64,000 nucleotides of DNA from Lucifuga dentata (GCA_014773175.1 VXCM01000801.1:62001-126000); one strand, 5' to 3'. Shown: positions 13,399 to 27,200, counted from the stretch's first letter. The notes: generated from the sequence alone by a model not told the origin. Program-made: numbers and translations.

Positions 13399-14579
13399 CC
13401 TGTTTAAAAAGTACTAGTCAGTCACCAGAGCTGAATCTGTAAAGGTACCACTTGAAGTTGTTGCTCTTTCAATGATATCCCTGTTACACACTTGGCTGTC
13501 TGCACGGTGTTAGGAGTCTTCCTCTGTCTGGATCAGCGGGTTCATGCTGTGTCTGCTGTCTGGCCTCTCCCTCTCCTCTGAGCCCAAGAGTGTACAGTCT
13601 GCATAAGAGTATCTTTGTGATAGCTAGATGCTGGCACAGACTGATACTGTGCTGTCCTGGAGCTTCTGCAGCCCCACTTCTTTCTACCACCAACTTTCTA
13701 TCTGTCTCTACTTCTGTCTCTTCCTTTTCATCTCTTCCGTCTTCTGTTTGTTTCTGTCTTCATTCTTTCCTCTTGTTGTCTACTTCTTTCTGTCGGTTTT
13801 GCTGCAGAGAGAACACAGACGGCTTTTATTGCTCCCTGTGCTGACTACAGTCTGAGCAAACATGCCTATCACAACCTCCAACCACAGAATATATGAGAGG
13901 GAGGAGTCCTGGAAAAGGTATTTTTACCTCTGCACTCGTGTCATGCAATCGATCATCACTATGCAACTGATTCAGACATCCCAAGGGAGATGATGGGAAA
14001 AGCAAACTGGTGCATTTTTCCCCATCATTTTTACTGGAAAATCTATAATTACTGTAACAAAATGTGGGAGCGTAAACATTAGCGCTACCAAAAGGGATGA
14101 CATTAGCCTCCACAAATTGTCCCCTGCATGTCAGCACACCCACATGTGCCAAACGCCAGGAGACTCTTTGTTATGCTGCCCATGAAAGCAAGCATTCTCC
14201 AGCACATGTTGCGGTTAAAACAATGGTTACAGACATCCAAATACATCAAGATCATCTTCACCAAGCATGTGGTTCAACCTCAGACAATAGCTTTTGGGTT
14301 CCAGATGCTGAATCTGTGGCTGATGCCTGTTGCTACAATCAGTGTAGTAAAGTAGCTTTGGTTGGTATTCTGCCTCTTGTGGTAGAAAGGAAAGGCCATT
14401 CATGAACTTTACTTCATGGTAGTACCCAACATTTGCTGCATTGTATTGCTTGTGCAATTGTGTCCATCGATGGTTGTGGAGTCCCATCCAGAAACCAAGA
14501 TTTACTAGTGGGCTAAAAATATCATGTGTTAGTAAGGGAGATTGTGGCTTTATTTTTGCTATCTTTGGTGCTTTCAAAT
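10543..14579. other. Gene-free interval with microsatellites and a hAT-like fragment
   Basis: Holds (GT)n at about 12918-12940 with adjoining CG/GT alternation to 12958, an (AT)n(GT)n run at 13346-13397, and AGTGGTTCCCAAACTGAGG at 13201, which resembles a hAT end. Nothing supports a gene. Confidence 0.55.
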
Positions 14580-14720
14580 CTAAACTCCATGATGGCAGAT
14601 AAGTTCATCAGTCTCCAGGTTCTCAGGTGGGATATTACAATTCTTCAGCATGGTTGTGAGCTGGTCTCGTAGCACTTTGTTGACCTGCTTATAAACACAG
14701 GCCATTGGGTAGTTGTGCAT
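14580..14720 (-). other. Short unidentified open frame, 46 codons
   Basis: Reads MHNYPMACVYKQVNKVLRDQ at the start and ends in ICHHGV and a TAG. The composition is protein-like, but the frame is closed by a TGA about 30 bases upstream of this ATG, and there is no clear splice acceptor. A second open frame (minus strand, 14577-14227) follows it. They may be a transposase remnant; I recognise no family. Confidence 0.15.
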
Positions 14721-15775
14721 AAAGTATCTTGCAGCGTAATCTGGTTTGGATCATCCTGATGATTTCCTGAATCAGTGTGGTGGGTGTTATATAATTATGC
14801 TCATTGCATCACTAATCAGAAGTGGAAGTCGTTGGATTTGATAAACAAGAAAGTGAGCATGTGTGTCTTAGCTGATAAAACATAAACCAAAAACATAAAC
14901 CAGTCAGAGCTGCCAGGAATTGATTCCTGAAACAGATTCCTGTTGATGCCCACATTAAGAATAAGAGTACAGCCTTGCAGCAAATCTGTCAGAAGGCCAA
15001 GAATTCAGGAACCTTCAGCTATTGAGCTTTCTCATATTTTCAGGCTCCACATGTCAGTAATATTGTTCTGCCATACATAAGACTTTTGGAACTTTTGGAA
15101 GGCTGTCCAAACTGATTTATTTTCTCAGCCCAGCGATATGCCCAAAAAGAGCGCTGACATATGTATCATTCTTTGTGTATAAAGATAAAGAGAAGTTATT
15201 TCTATTCAAAACTGACAGAAGTGGTATTGTTTCTCCTCTTAAGAGAATGCTTGGTATATTTTTAGTGAAATTCTCTCTCAACTGAAGCAGCCTGGTTTAG
15301 TTTGTTGAAACTGTGTATGAGATCTGAAACTCAGACTGGCAATGTCTCACCACAAATTAACTTTACCTTGAAATGTAAACCACAGCTGCACTTTGCCCCT
15401 TTGTCCAGATTTTCATATTTGTAGGAAAGTTCTATCTAATATACTAAAACAGGACAGTCCGATGACCATAATGTGATATTATATATATTATTATAACATG
15501 GATAGTAGCAGCCCCAGATGGCAACAAGATGTATATATTTGGCTTTTGCAACACTATAAACCCAAAGAATTAATATAGGTAAAGTAAAGAGGATACAAAG
15601 AGGCTCAGCCATTGCTGGTGAATCTTTGTTTCTGTGTGCTCATTTGCTGCTGTTTCTTTTCTTTTCTTTTTTTTTTTTTCCCAGACAGCAGCTGCACCTG
15701 ACACCAGATTTCATTTAAGTTGAATGAATCTACAGTATTTCATTTACAGCTTTTCCTCCCTGATTTAATCTATGG

Positions 15776-16030
15776 GTGTTTTCACATCTACGTGGTTTGG
15801 TCCAGTTTCTCCACTTAGCATGGTTCGTTTGAGTCTGAACACAGCAATCGTACCCAGGTCTGAACCAAATCAACTGCGCTAAGACCCTTTTCAGGAGGAG
15901 TCTGAACATGATCTGTACTACCTGTGATCCAACTACAGATGGGTCAATGCAGCACAAAAACACACACAAAATACAGTATAACCACTTACAACCGAGAGAG
16001 CTGCTGATGCTGTTGGGTTGGAGATCTACC
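15776..16030. mobile_element. Possible DNA-transposon remnant
   Basis: GGTGTTTTCACATCTACGTG followed by GGTTTGGTCC and several GTTCGTTTG/CTGAACC-type blocks recalls a family of non-autonomous elements widespread in fish. The right end is not identified. Confidence 0.3.
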
Positions 16031-16732
16031 AAAAATGGTCATGATTCAATTCTTTTCTAAAGCTGAGGGCAATACTCCTTCAGCCACTCCAGTGCAGCAT
16101 TTTTCTTCCTTCTTTAAATGCTTGTATTGCACATTTGCAAGTCCAAACCAATCTGTACATAAACTGCATCTGTTCACTTTTACAAAGTGATAGTTAACAA
16201 AATACATTTAGAGGTTCTGGAGTTAATTCCTTACATATGTGACCATATTTCAACACATATATACAGATTTTCTATCTCTATAAATCTAGCAATGTGAACA
16301 TCTTACACAGCAAATGTGTACGTTGCATCTGTATATCTGAAAATTAATCAAGGAATATATGATTGCAATTGCAATTTTGTGTACCTCTGTCAATTAAGCT
16401 GCAATATCTTTATTCAGATGAAATATTTCCTCTGAGTTTAGTTGCTGTAATTATTTAACATGAGTGCTCATTAAAGCTTCAGTAATGCATTGCTGGGATG
16501 AGAATTTCTTTCTGCAGATCACTGGAATGTGATGATCAGGTTACAACTAAATCTAAGAAGCACAGTGATTAGTGCACCGTCATGTCATCACCGTGTGTGT
16601 CCAAATGAGAATTTAAGCAGGTGCTGAAGAGAGCGCCAACCAGCTGAAGTAAAGAAAAGTACTGGGAGGGCTCGTTATTTTCTGGATTAGATTACCTACT
16701 GTCATACAACAGTAGCTTGCTTGTCCTACTCG

Positions 16733-16807
16733 GTGTGTGTGTACGTACGTGCGTGTGTGTGTGTAGAGTGAGAGAGAGAGAGAGAGAGAAAGAGGCAGAG
16801 AGAGAGA
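16733..16807 (+). repeat. (GT)n/(GA)n microsatellite
   Basis: GTGTGT with interspersed GTACGTAC, then a run of GA dinucleotides. Confidence 0.8.
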
Positions 16808-19800
16808 TTCAAAAATGCAGTGTAGATTGTTTAGATTAATTATAAATTCATGTTTTTATTGATAGTAGCACTTCTAACTTTGTTCTTCAAGTATAATTAG
16901 ACACACGCAAGAAGACCCGGGCAATAAAAATATTCTGTGAGTGTGGTAAAGAAATGATTCCAAATTTATGGGAATAGTAGTACATTTCCACCAGACACAA
17001 CTCCCATACTGGTATTTCCTGATTGTGCCATAATAAATTTATTGTAGATCCTTTACCTTAAAAAAAAAAAACCAAAAAAAAAAAAAAANAAAAAAAAAAA
17101 AAAACCCAACTACTCCTGGTATAAAAGCTGGCAGATGTGGTTGTGGAAATCTGACTGATCCTGGTTTTGAGCAGCTGTGAAAGTATCTCACATCAACATC
17201 ACAAATCAAACACAGTGTTGCAGAGAGGCAGTCTAATATGCAGTGTCTCCAAGCTGAGAGGAGGACAAGGTGCCAAAAACACAGAAGTTGCCAAAAAGCT
17301 TCTTTTATGTCATCCTAATCTGTATCCTTTCATGTGCTGGATGGTAGAACATTATTTTTAATAGGCGTTGATATAATTTCAGAGCAAATCCGTTCACATT
17401 AGCCAATAGGGAAATGGGAAAGTAGTCATGCATTGCAGGCAATTACTTTGATGGAAGAAGTGAATTTTCCACATTAATTCGAATGATACACCGGCTGGAT
17501 CATGTCGTATAAATAAAGAGGCCTTTCATATACAGCTTCAGGATGTCTCTTTGGATGGCTGCAAAAGGAGAATACGCATATTTACTCCAACACCTGGAAT
17601 CCCTACAGAAAAATTGAAATCTAGAAATCAAAAAGTGCATTAGTGCAAACACAGCTCAGCATTTTCTTCAGGCCAAAAAGCACTCTTTGCCAGTGATGTC
17701 GGGCTGCAGGGCATCAACAGCATCTTTGTAGGAGAGCTGAGCAGGAGAATCAGACCTTTGATTTGCCTTATTACATGTGCAGTGGGCTGTGCAGACAGGT
17801 AGGTGTTCCAGAGGACATCTGTGCTCAGTGGTCTGGCATGTGGTCAGACCTCACAAGCTGTCTCTAAGGTCAAACAAGATGAGCCATTGTCAAACAAAAC
17901 AGCTGAAACTAAGTCATAGAGGGGGTCATATGCAGTCGGATGGCGGAGGAGGAGGGCAGAGAGACTTTTGTTATAGTGGTTTTCAACCATTTTGTGACAT
18001 TTGGACCAGTTGTGATTGGTTGGAGTGATCAGTAAATGGTCATGTATTATGAAATGGTGTGAGCCATGATGCAGAAGTCTCTTCTCACGCAGCAGTTTTA
18101 ATTTTAATGTGCGTAACAGCTTTTGCTGTTTATTTTGTGCTTTTCTGCTAGGCACTGTCATCTTTTATCGACCTCTTTTCGTGCGTTAAACTTTATAACT
18201 TTGATTTGAAAGGAGGTTAGGTTTTCCCCTGCATTTGCTTGTCTTTCTGTCTTTTTGCTAGTAGGATATCTCAAAAAGTGACAGAGAAATCTCAAAAAAA
18301 TTTTGGACATAATTGAGTTAAGATTTTGAGGAAGATCTAAATCTGCTTATTTTTCACATTCTTTAACTTTGTAAGTTATGGCATTTGTTTTGTCTATTTC
18401 AGCAAAACTAAGGCACCAATTCATGTAACTTATGATGGACTATCCACAAGTGCAATTCAGCCCAGATCCAGATATTAATCCACATCTGGTAGATTGAAAT
18501 ATATGGGGTCACATTTCTGCTATCACTGCACATTAACAAACAAACATGAAAATACCGTGTAGCAAAGATAATTCTGATTCAGAACAGTGAACATATTTTC
18601 AACTGTGATAGATCCAGAAGAAGATGATGTCTGCAATATCACTTTGCAGTGAATTTGCATAATAATTTTTTTTTTTTTTTTTTCCTTTTTACACCAAGAA
18701 AAGTTCAGGTTTGACATGCTGTATAGGCTTCAGTGCAGACCAGGATGCTGCTATGACCCAAAGAGCAAAAGTTAATGCAACTGAAATGAACCTTTAGTTA
18801 AAAATCCCCAGAGAAATCATCAGCTAATTGGTACCAGGCTGTTAATGAGTATTGGATAATACTTTCCTTTGACAGCTAATAGCTGCTTACATGATGTCAT
18901 CTCTCACACCAAATTAACCAGCACTTAATGTTCGCTTATTAAAGGAGCCCTACAGGCATTCATTATGACACAATCCATCATTTAGCTAACCCTCAGTAGC
19001 ACAATCACATAAAGAGCAATTACCAGATTAACTAGCGGGATAAATGTGCCTGTACTTATCTTATTGTTAGCATACATCTGCTTTATGAAGCTTGTTAATT
19101 TCTTGGTGGCTTTGGCATAGTTGTGTGCTGTTGCAGATTGCAGGTTAAGCAATGAGAGGTTCATCATTAACTGAATTATGCTCTGTCATTTCAATTTAAA
19201 TAACAATAATATCTGGAAGCATCCATCTATCAATAAGATCACTGTCAGGTGGAAGAGTCTCCTGAAAGTATAATCAAATGGTGTAACAGATTTGAGAGGG
19301 AAAGACAGAAAAATGGAAGAATTCAGGAAATCTGGAATTTAGGTTTAAACTGATGGAAATTAAATAACCCTAACCCTAACCCTAGAAAATAACCACAATA
19401 ATATTATGATAGAGTGGAGAAATACTGTTGACTTTCTTTTTACAGCAGACAACAGCAAAATTAACACAGAAAATAGAGAGGCTCCTTACAAAAACATGAC
19501 CAAAACAGGTCAAAAAATAGGGGAAATTAGCCTAGTTCTAATATTAGCCAGTCTCAATTAAAGGCCTGCTGCTCTCTTCAGTTACAGGAGAATTTACGGT
19601 GTGTGTTAATACCTTTAATTTTGGCTATTTTAAGTTCAAAACATCAAAATGTCCATGTTGCCGAGGTGGAAAAACCTCCAAAACAGCCCTTAGACCATCA
19701 TTTGAAACTGTAACACTGTAATGAACTTACTTCAACTGTGATTATTGAAGAATTAAATTTTATAGACTGTTTTATGAAGCTGTGATTGAGGAGTTAGCAT

Positions 19801-20305
19801 GCATCATACCACAGGTGGAGAACACACCAATTCACAGCAAAGGCAATAAAAACATCAATATCAGACTAGCGAATGTCTGTATCAGTCTGACCCAAATATC
19901 TTCCTAAGGCAAAATTTATTTAGTTTTGTTGCGAAAAAGTGAAATTCAATTTATTACAAACTGAAGAGATTTTTTTTTTCACTGCATTTGAGTTGGGTCA
20001 GAGTAGACGTGACGTCCTTGTGGTATGGCACCGTCTCAGCCCTTCACATCCTCTTCCTGCGCTCGGCGTGAACAGCATATGAATTGGATACTGTACTTCA
20101 GTGCGTATGTGAGGCCTTCTGTCTGCAGATCTGGGTCAGTGCTGTGAGGTTCATATCTCATATTTATTAAGTGGTATGGTGCCAGGGCATGTGTACATTC
20201 ATATACAAACACAACTCTCACCCACGGTGAAGCTGGGTGTGGGCCTAAATCCTCACCGACTGGGCCAAAGCAATTTTTTGAGCGTTCAACTCCGGTTGTG
20301 AATGA
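16808..20305. other. Gene-free interval, partly repeat-free
   Basis: No supported gene. A poly-A run with an N lies near 17089, and a hAT-like end (TAGTGGTTTTCAACCATTTTG) near 17974. The stretch 18,780-19,230 is repeat-free and rich in TAAT cores. Three and a third telomere-type repeats lie at 19365-19384. Confidence 0.5.
19365..19384 (+). repeat. Short interstitial telomeric sequence
   Basis: TAACCC three times followed by TA, i.e. the vertebrate telomere repeat on its C-rich strand. It is short enough to be chance or a repair insertion. Confidence 0.7.
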
Positions 20306-21287
20306 CAGAGGTGGGTAGTAATGTGTTCCATTTACTCCATTACATTTACTAGTAACATTTTTCACAAAATTCTTTACTGAGTAGTTTTATTGCAGGATAC
20401 TTTTAACTTATACTTGAGTGTATTTATGAAGAAAAAAATATACTTTTACTCTGTTACATTTGGCCGCACTCTTTGCATTACTTTTGATTTCACCTGTTTG
20501 AATTCAGTTTTTCTCTCATTATCAGAGACTACACTGTCTGCCTCAGCTCAGAAGTAGCCACGCCCCCACCCTCTGTTTCCATGGTTTCATCCAGAGCAGA
20601 ACAGTCATAGTGGAATCAACAGTGGGAGGTTTAGAAGAGGCACATCCCTGGTCACACATTCAAACGCTGTTTTCTTTTCAGTCTACCAAAANGGAGGTTT
20701 AGAAGAGGCACATCCCTGGTCACACATTCAAACGCTGTTTTCTTTTCAGTCTACCAAAACCCACAGCTACATAATGCACTGCCATCTTTGGCTACCTAAA
20801 AATATGACCTTTCAGCTTTTAAGAATCAACATGGAACTTGAGGAAACATGGCAGTAAGCTGCAATGTTAGCTACTTAACTAACTGCTGCTGCTAATGCTA
20901 ATTCAAGTTTTCCTGTTCTATTTTGAGTAAATTCATGAAGCTAACCTAGCTAACTGTCTTGGGGCCAGGACAGAATTGTCATAATTTGTTGATTTATTTA
21001 TCACTGTCTACTGTTTCTTTTTATGATTTATTTGGATTGCATTAGAAGGTATATGGCTACTTTGAATTTTTTTCCTCAGACAAGCATTTTGTATCTTGTT
21101 GTTGTATTGTTTGAAAGAATAAGCTTGATCAAAGTTACTCACTACTCAAGTAATCTTTTTAATAGATACTTTTACTCTCACTCAAGTAATTATTTTGTTG
21201 ACTACTCTTACTTATACTTAATATTATTATCATAAATTAACAATACTTTTACTTGAGTACAGTTTCTGGCTATTCTACCTACCTCTG
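20306..21287. mobile_element. Non-autonomous hAT-like element, about 980 bp
   Basis: Left end CAGAGGTGGGTAGTAATGTG, right end the complement, TATTCTACCTACCTCTG. The flanking 8-mers GTGAATGA and CTGAATGG share TGAATG, fitting a decayed 8 bp target duplication as in hAT elements. The subterminal regions are rich in ACTCAAGTAA/TTACTTGAGT. No transposase frame remains. The true length is about 68 bp shorter if the duplication at 20625-20759 is an artefact. Confidence 0.65.
20625..20759. repeat. Exact 67 bp duplication around a single N (assembly artefact)
   Basis: 20625-20691 and 20693-20759 are identical, starting GGAGGTTTAGAAGAGG and ending CTACCAAAA, with one N at 20692. The same 67 bp length recurs at the N at 61526, pointing to an assembler overlap rather than biology. 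Confidence 0.85.
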
Positions 21288-23717
21288 CTGAATGGTAGAA
21301 TTATAAGACACTAAGGAAAAATTAATACCTGAAGGTAACCATGCATATGCACACACATGATGGCAGCCTTGTATCCTTTGTTTGTTCAAAGTGCTGGTCA
21401 CACAAATCCTCTGATCTCAACTGTAGTTTTTAAGGTGTTGTGGTGTTGACCAGGGATGATTTATGTTTCAGCCATTACATTGCCCCCTCATGGGTACAGT
21501 ATTTAATCTGCCAAGTATATAAGCAAATATGTGAGCAACTGTTCACATAGCAATGGTGCACAAGTGTATGCGTAGTTAAAACTGAATTTAAACCGACTTC
21601 GATTTAAAGGTTCAATATGTATGTAATTTAAAGGTAGAGCAGTAATCCTGCTACCCAGTGTAATGACACATTGATGGTTAAAAAAAAAAAGAAAAAGTAC
21701 TCAAGTATTTAAAGTATAGGTCATATACATCAAATGGTTTGTGTTTATCAGTGACACTATCTTCCAAAAATCATGTGCATATTATCACAGCTGAAATGGG
21801 GCAATTGGGCAAATAATTGTGGAAGTAAAGAAAAACAGTAGAAATTCAGTCAGCGGTGTCTCAGCCCATAAACCCTATACAGACACATTCAGTCACTCGT
21901 TCCTTCGCTCACACCCTGCAACTGTTTGGCAAATGTTCCTCTGCCCGCTGACAACCACAGGCCTGTCTTACAGCTCTCTCCTCCTCCCTCCAAATCTGTT
22001 GACTTTACCCACTTTGATTGGAAAGAAGGAAAAGAGAGCAGTGGGCCAGCAGCCTCGAGAGAGCCAAACCCAGCCAGAGGCCCCACCAAGCAGGCTGAAG
22101 GCTGGCCTCTGTTCCTGTGACCCTCACCCTGAGAGTCGACAAAGGAAAAGAGACAGAATGGGTAGAAATGCACATTTTACCTTCCAAAATAAAATTGACC
22201 CACAATGAGTTTACACTAACATGGCAATCCTCAAAATCTGGATTAGTTTGTTACATCACGTCCTGTATGACTTTTAGAAGGGCAAAATTGCCTGTAGTTA
22301 TGATTTTTATGGCACAATTTCATTTGCAACTAAAAAAGATGGTCACCACTTTCAAGAGCATTAGCTAATGGTTTTCTCAGATTTATCCACCTGATTTCTG
22401 CATTCCCAGGACCAGACCTTCATTGTATCCAGGGATCCGTTTGGGTTTGGCAGGTTTGTTTTGCTGCTCTCAGATGAATTCCATTCAGACTCAAGCTGAC
22501 TGCCTCCAAAGTCTGTTTTCAAAGCTCCAGGAGTTGTGTGCATATGTGACATGAACACACTAACACACACTGGAGGAGTCTGTTTTTGGAGGTGTAAATG
22601 AAAAGATTTGAGTTAAGTGAAGTGAGTGGTCCTTTGTGTTCATCTGTATCGGTTCAGCTGGCATTTTTTGTTGTTTCATCATTATCCATCAGCTTACTGC
22701 ACCCTGGTGTAAGGCCTCCTCCATCTTCTACCAAGACCATAAGTATCCTTGATAACCCTGCCCACACACTCATTTAAAACAGTTCATACACACACCACAG
22801 TGTTGGTTGCTAGCTAAAGCTGTTTACATCAGATTTGCACAGTTGTATGTTACATTTTGCACAATCATGAGAACTGCGACATCTGCACATACTGAGGCAT
22901 GCTGCATAAGTCTTTTATCCATTAAACATAAAATAAAATGATATAGTACAGGAAGTGTGGCGAAGAAAACACAACAGCAGTTGATATGAATGTGACAGCT
23001 CTCACTTCCTGCTATATATTTATATATTTAACAACGTTTAAATGAAGCAGAAAATATTTAAAAACTGTGCATCATTATCATCAAAACATCAACTTTTCCA
23101 CCCCTATGAGGCGGAGCAACTTTTTTTGTCACATCCGTTTTTTGTTTTTTTTTTTTTTNTTTTTTTTTTTTGTTGTTGTTTTTTGTTGTTGTTTTTTTTA
23201 TCGCTGGTGTTTCCACTCTGATGTGCAAATTCAACAAGTGCATAAAAGCAGGTGAATGGAAACTCACACACCATCAACAACAATGCAAGCCTGATGGGAA
23301 AAAAGCACTGCAATATGGTTAGCTTTTGAGTTCTTTAAGTATTTTTACACACCTGCATATTATAGAACACACCATGCTCTCATGAATTCATAGTAATGGT
23401 CCTTTAATAGCCATGTTCTGCTGTCCTTTGCCTGATCATTGTCTCATGCTGTGATGGGGGCTCTAGCTTAGTGACTGGGAATAACATCCTCTGATGACAA
23501 CACCCCAGAGACAAAATCTGTGACAGCCAGACATGCTGTTATCAGTCAGCTTCTGCTCCATGAGCGAGACCGTCCTCAACCAAACGAGTTTATCTGTCAA
23601 CACTCAGAGAGGAGGAAAAAGCTGCAGCAGAGGGAGGAAGAAGATAACACAAAAATAAAGCTGGAAGAAGAGCTAAAAGAAGCAGTTAAGAGAATAATTT
23701 AAGGATATACATGAAAC
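21288..23717. other. Gene-free interval
   Basis: Several overlapping open frames at about 21,820-22,200 on both strands have no recognisable domain and no splice context, so I do not call them genes. A poly-T run with an N at 23159 is followed by TTG/TGTT repeats. Confidence 0.55.
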
Positions 23718-24262
23718 TTAGAGGACCATACCAGCGATCATGCATGTTTGAGCCTAATATATTAAATTTTCATACATGTAACATTGCTGACAATCATTTC
23801 CCAAAGCATACTACTGGAACGGTGAATTGAATTTTTTTTTCTTATTGAAATCAAATTGTTGATACTTGAAACATTCTTGGGATAGGTAATCCATCATCAC
23901 AAACAAGACGTATTCATTTTTTTTTTTTTTCAAATTTACATAATTTTAGAATAAAAAACATGGAGTGAATGTATGGCTCCACCGGGGAATATAGTCCCAA
24001 AAGAAGACCTGTGTTTATTGAAAAATTTAAACAACCGTGACTTTATAAGGCTGCGTAACTATTAGAAGGTGAAACATTGATTTTTAAGGTGTGTGTTTCG
24101 CTTGAATATTTGAGTTTGAAAGATTAAGAGATTTTGCAAAATATCAGGAAAGCTAAAATACATGGTTTTATCGTTTGGGAAATGGTTGTCAGTAACATAA
24201 CATGTACAAAAATTGAATATATTAGGCTCAAACATTCTAAATGGACAGTATGGTCCTTTAAC
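23718..24262. mobile_element. MITE-like element with about 95 bp terminal inverted repeats
   Basis: The left arm starts AGAGGACCATACC and contains TTTGAGCCTAATATATT, CATGTAACATT and TCATTTCCCAAA. The right arm, ending TATGGTCCTTTAA, is the reverse complement of the same blocks. The bases beside the ends are TTAG on the left and TTAA on the right, so TTAA may be the target. The element is non-coding. Two further copies lie at 31.6 and 38.4 kb. Confidence 0.7.
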
Positions 24263-27200
24263 CCTCTGCAACTTCTTACTTATCATCACTGGTGTGATTC
24301 ACAGGTTTCAGTACAGTATTTAGGTAGAAATGAAACGGTTCTACTGTGTGCACATCTTTGTATGTGTACATCCATCAGAGAGACAGAGGCAGGTAAGACA
24401 GGCCAGTTTTCCACCTTCACCCTCAGCACAGCACAGCTCTGTCAGAAGCCAAACCCTAAACCGCAACCTCATTAACGGTTATATAACAGTGTAACAGCTG
24501 CTCCCTGTGACAGTCCCCTTAGCAAACCTGTCTCTGCTGTTTCTCTAATAGATACTGATAGATGTCCCTGGAACAGCCCACCACATAATTCCCCTCATGA
24601 TCAAGCACATGTGGGGAATTCGCATTAGGTCCACCAGAACCTGGTGCATTGCCCAACACTGCACATTTTCTACCCAACTGCCTTAAAGCTAACAAACTTG
24701 GACTCTGCAACTTTGAATCTTTCGGGAATAGAACAGCGTTATATGCCCAGATTCTCAGATGGCGTGCCAAAACATATTTGATACTGAGAGAGTAGCTGAG
24801 GTGTGTCCTGTCTTCCACATTTAAGGAAATGAACCTTTTAAGAATCAAACTAAAATTCCAGTCTGCAGCTAAAAACAACAAGGTAAAAGGTAAGATGGGC
24901 TAGTGGGATTTCACTTGGTTTCAGGTTTGCACAGCTGTTGTAACCCAGTGAACACCAGTACATGAATGATGATTAGATGCTGACACAGGCTGCATAGCTG
25001 TTTAAAATATAGAGCCAAAATAAACATCAGTGGTTGTCAAAAGATGCCATGTGCATTATTTTGTTAAATAATGTCTATAAAGGTTCTCAGTAATCCAGGT
25101 TATTGGATATCTAGCGGTTCAATGACCCTCACATGACTCCCATACGTCACCTGCCAAAGGTGTGAATGACTCTTAGGATAAATGGCATTTACTGCCCATC
25201 GCTGACTCAGAAATGAAGCTGTTTGGATGAGTGTCTTTAGCTACTACTGACAGATATTTTGTTAAATCAAGACTTAATTATCCTGATATCAAAACACTTT
25301 TTGCAACAGACACTGTGGTTAAGTGATGAAGGCCAATGTAGGAAGAGCTGTTATTTTGATCACAACGATTTTGAGAATCATTGTTCCAGCAAGGAGAAAT
25401 TAAAGAATGTTTGTATCATTTTGGCATCTTAACTCATTAGTGTGGTTACTCATATTGCTTAAATTTTGATTTTCCAACTCCAAACCCAAATTTGAGCTGG
25501 AAATTTCCATTTCCGTTCCATTGCAGATGCTACATCCACATTTTTTCACAGTTTTAGTTTACCATATATCATAAAATCATGATGTCAGTATGTATTTACT
25601 TGCTTGAGATGCAGATTGCATTGAACTTCATGTAAATGTGTAGGACTTGATAGATTTCATGGCATCTATTAAATTTGCTGCTGTGGCAGAATGAATGCCA
25701 GCTTGACTTGCACATGTGCCATGTGTGTGATAGTGTGTGGTAGTGAGCATATATTCAAGTGTGCATGTATGTGTCCACATGTGCACTGCATGTGATTCAG
25801 TCTGTAGAGTACAGGTGGATAATGTTCATCCTTGGAAGGATATAGCTGTGTTTACCAGAGCAGGAAAGGTAGATTTGACCGCAAGGTCACCAGACAGCTC
25901 TTTTCTCTGAGGAGAGCGAGTTCAGCTTGAAAAAGAAACACACAGAGGCACGGGCCCCCTGTTTCTGCAGCCCCACACCATATCTGGTGGTAAGAAGTGG
26001 TGGAGAGGGGTGGGGTGCGTGAGGGAATATTGGACCATAGGTGGCTGAGTAGTCCAGACAGAGAGGGGCATTGTGTGAGGCCCTCTGAGTGGACTCACAC
26101 CATCTGACACCCTCCTGCTCCCCCCTTGTTCCTCAACGTCTGGCTTCTCTTCATTACACAAGATAACATTATTTCAATTTAAAATAAACGTGGAAATGAG
26201 GCCTCTTTTGAAGTAATTAGCTGTCTTCCTTCTCTGTTCTCTCAATTTCCGTCAAATTCAAGAACCGTCTCAACAAACCTCCTTCGAAACTCTTTGAGTA
26301 TACCCTCCACTTTTGCTCTTTCCCTCTCCTTCTATCGACTATCGACTTCCCCATATGTCTGTCCATATCGCTGAACTCACCTTTCTCCTCCAATTAAATA
26401 ACCCTAACTTCTCTACACCGCTGACCTGACTGTGTGACACTATTATTTAACTGTAACTGATCACTCTAATTGGTTTTGGAAAGATTTCCTTTCCTCTTTT
26501 GGAGCACCTGAGCGCTGAAAGAGCAATCCATCGCTAGCAAAGATTAGACTGGCTCTCAAACTTACAGTAAATGGAAAAAACCCAAACACTTCACTTATTT
26601 GTTCATTTCCATTTTAAACCCATCATTGAATTTGAACAGTTAAATTTTGATCCTTGGTAATTCAATTTTGAGAATTTCTGCAGCTTTTTACAGCACTTGG
26701 GCTTGGGCAGGGGAACTTGCCTGAGTTTTTTATATACAGAAGCTGCACTGCCGGATGATTCAAGATGGTAAAGACAAGCTAGTGACAAAACCTTCTGGAT
26801 GATCCCAACATTATAACTATCCATCACATTGCCCAATGCTCTCTGGACCAGCTTATAAATGCTAAGGTATTCAAAATTTGTATTGCCCCAACATTAGTAA
26901 TGTAATTCAACCAGCTCTGAAATTATCACACACCTAGCAAACACTTTTTGTTTTCCACAGAACAGCTTCTGGTTAAAGACTCACATCACTTTGTGTCTAA
27001 GACGAAATTACATAAAAAGTTCAACACAGTCATTCACATCTAAATTATATCTATTCTTTTCATTCCAGTGCAAATGACTTGAAGCCTGTTTGTCATTGAG
27101 TTTAGCCAACTATGAATGACTTCTTTAATATTCTTGCATCTCATCAGTGAGATGTGTGTCTGTAGTTTAGTATTTAAAGAATAACAGCAATGAGCAAAAT

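Noticed and set aside
21819..22208. 129-codon plus-strand frame with overlapping frames on the other strand
   Set aside because: Several frames are open at once on both strands, composition is Pro/Ser-rich, and there is no recognisable domain, splice context or neighbour to support a gene.
24519..24881. 120-codon minus-strand frame
   Set aside because: No family recognised, no conserved motif, and no splice or promoter context. Kept only as a remark in the interval description.
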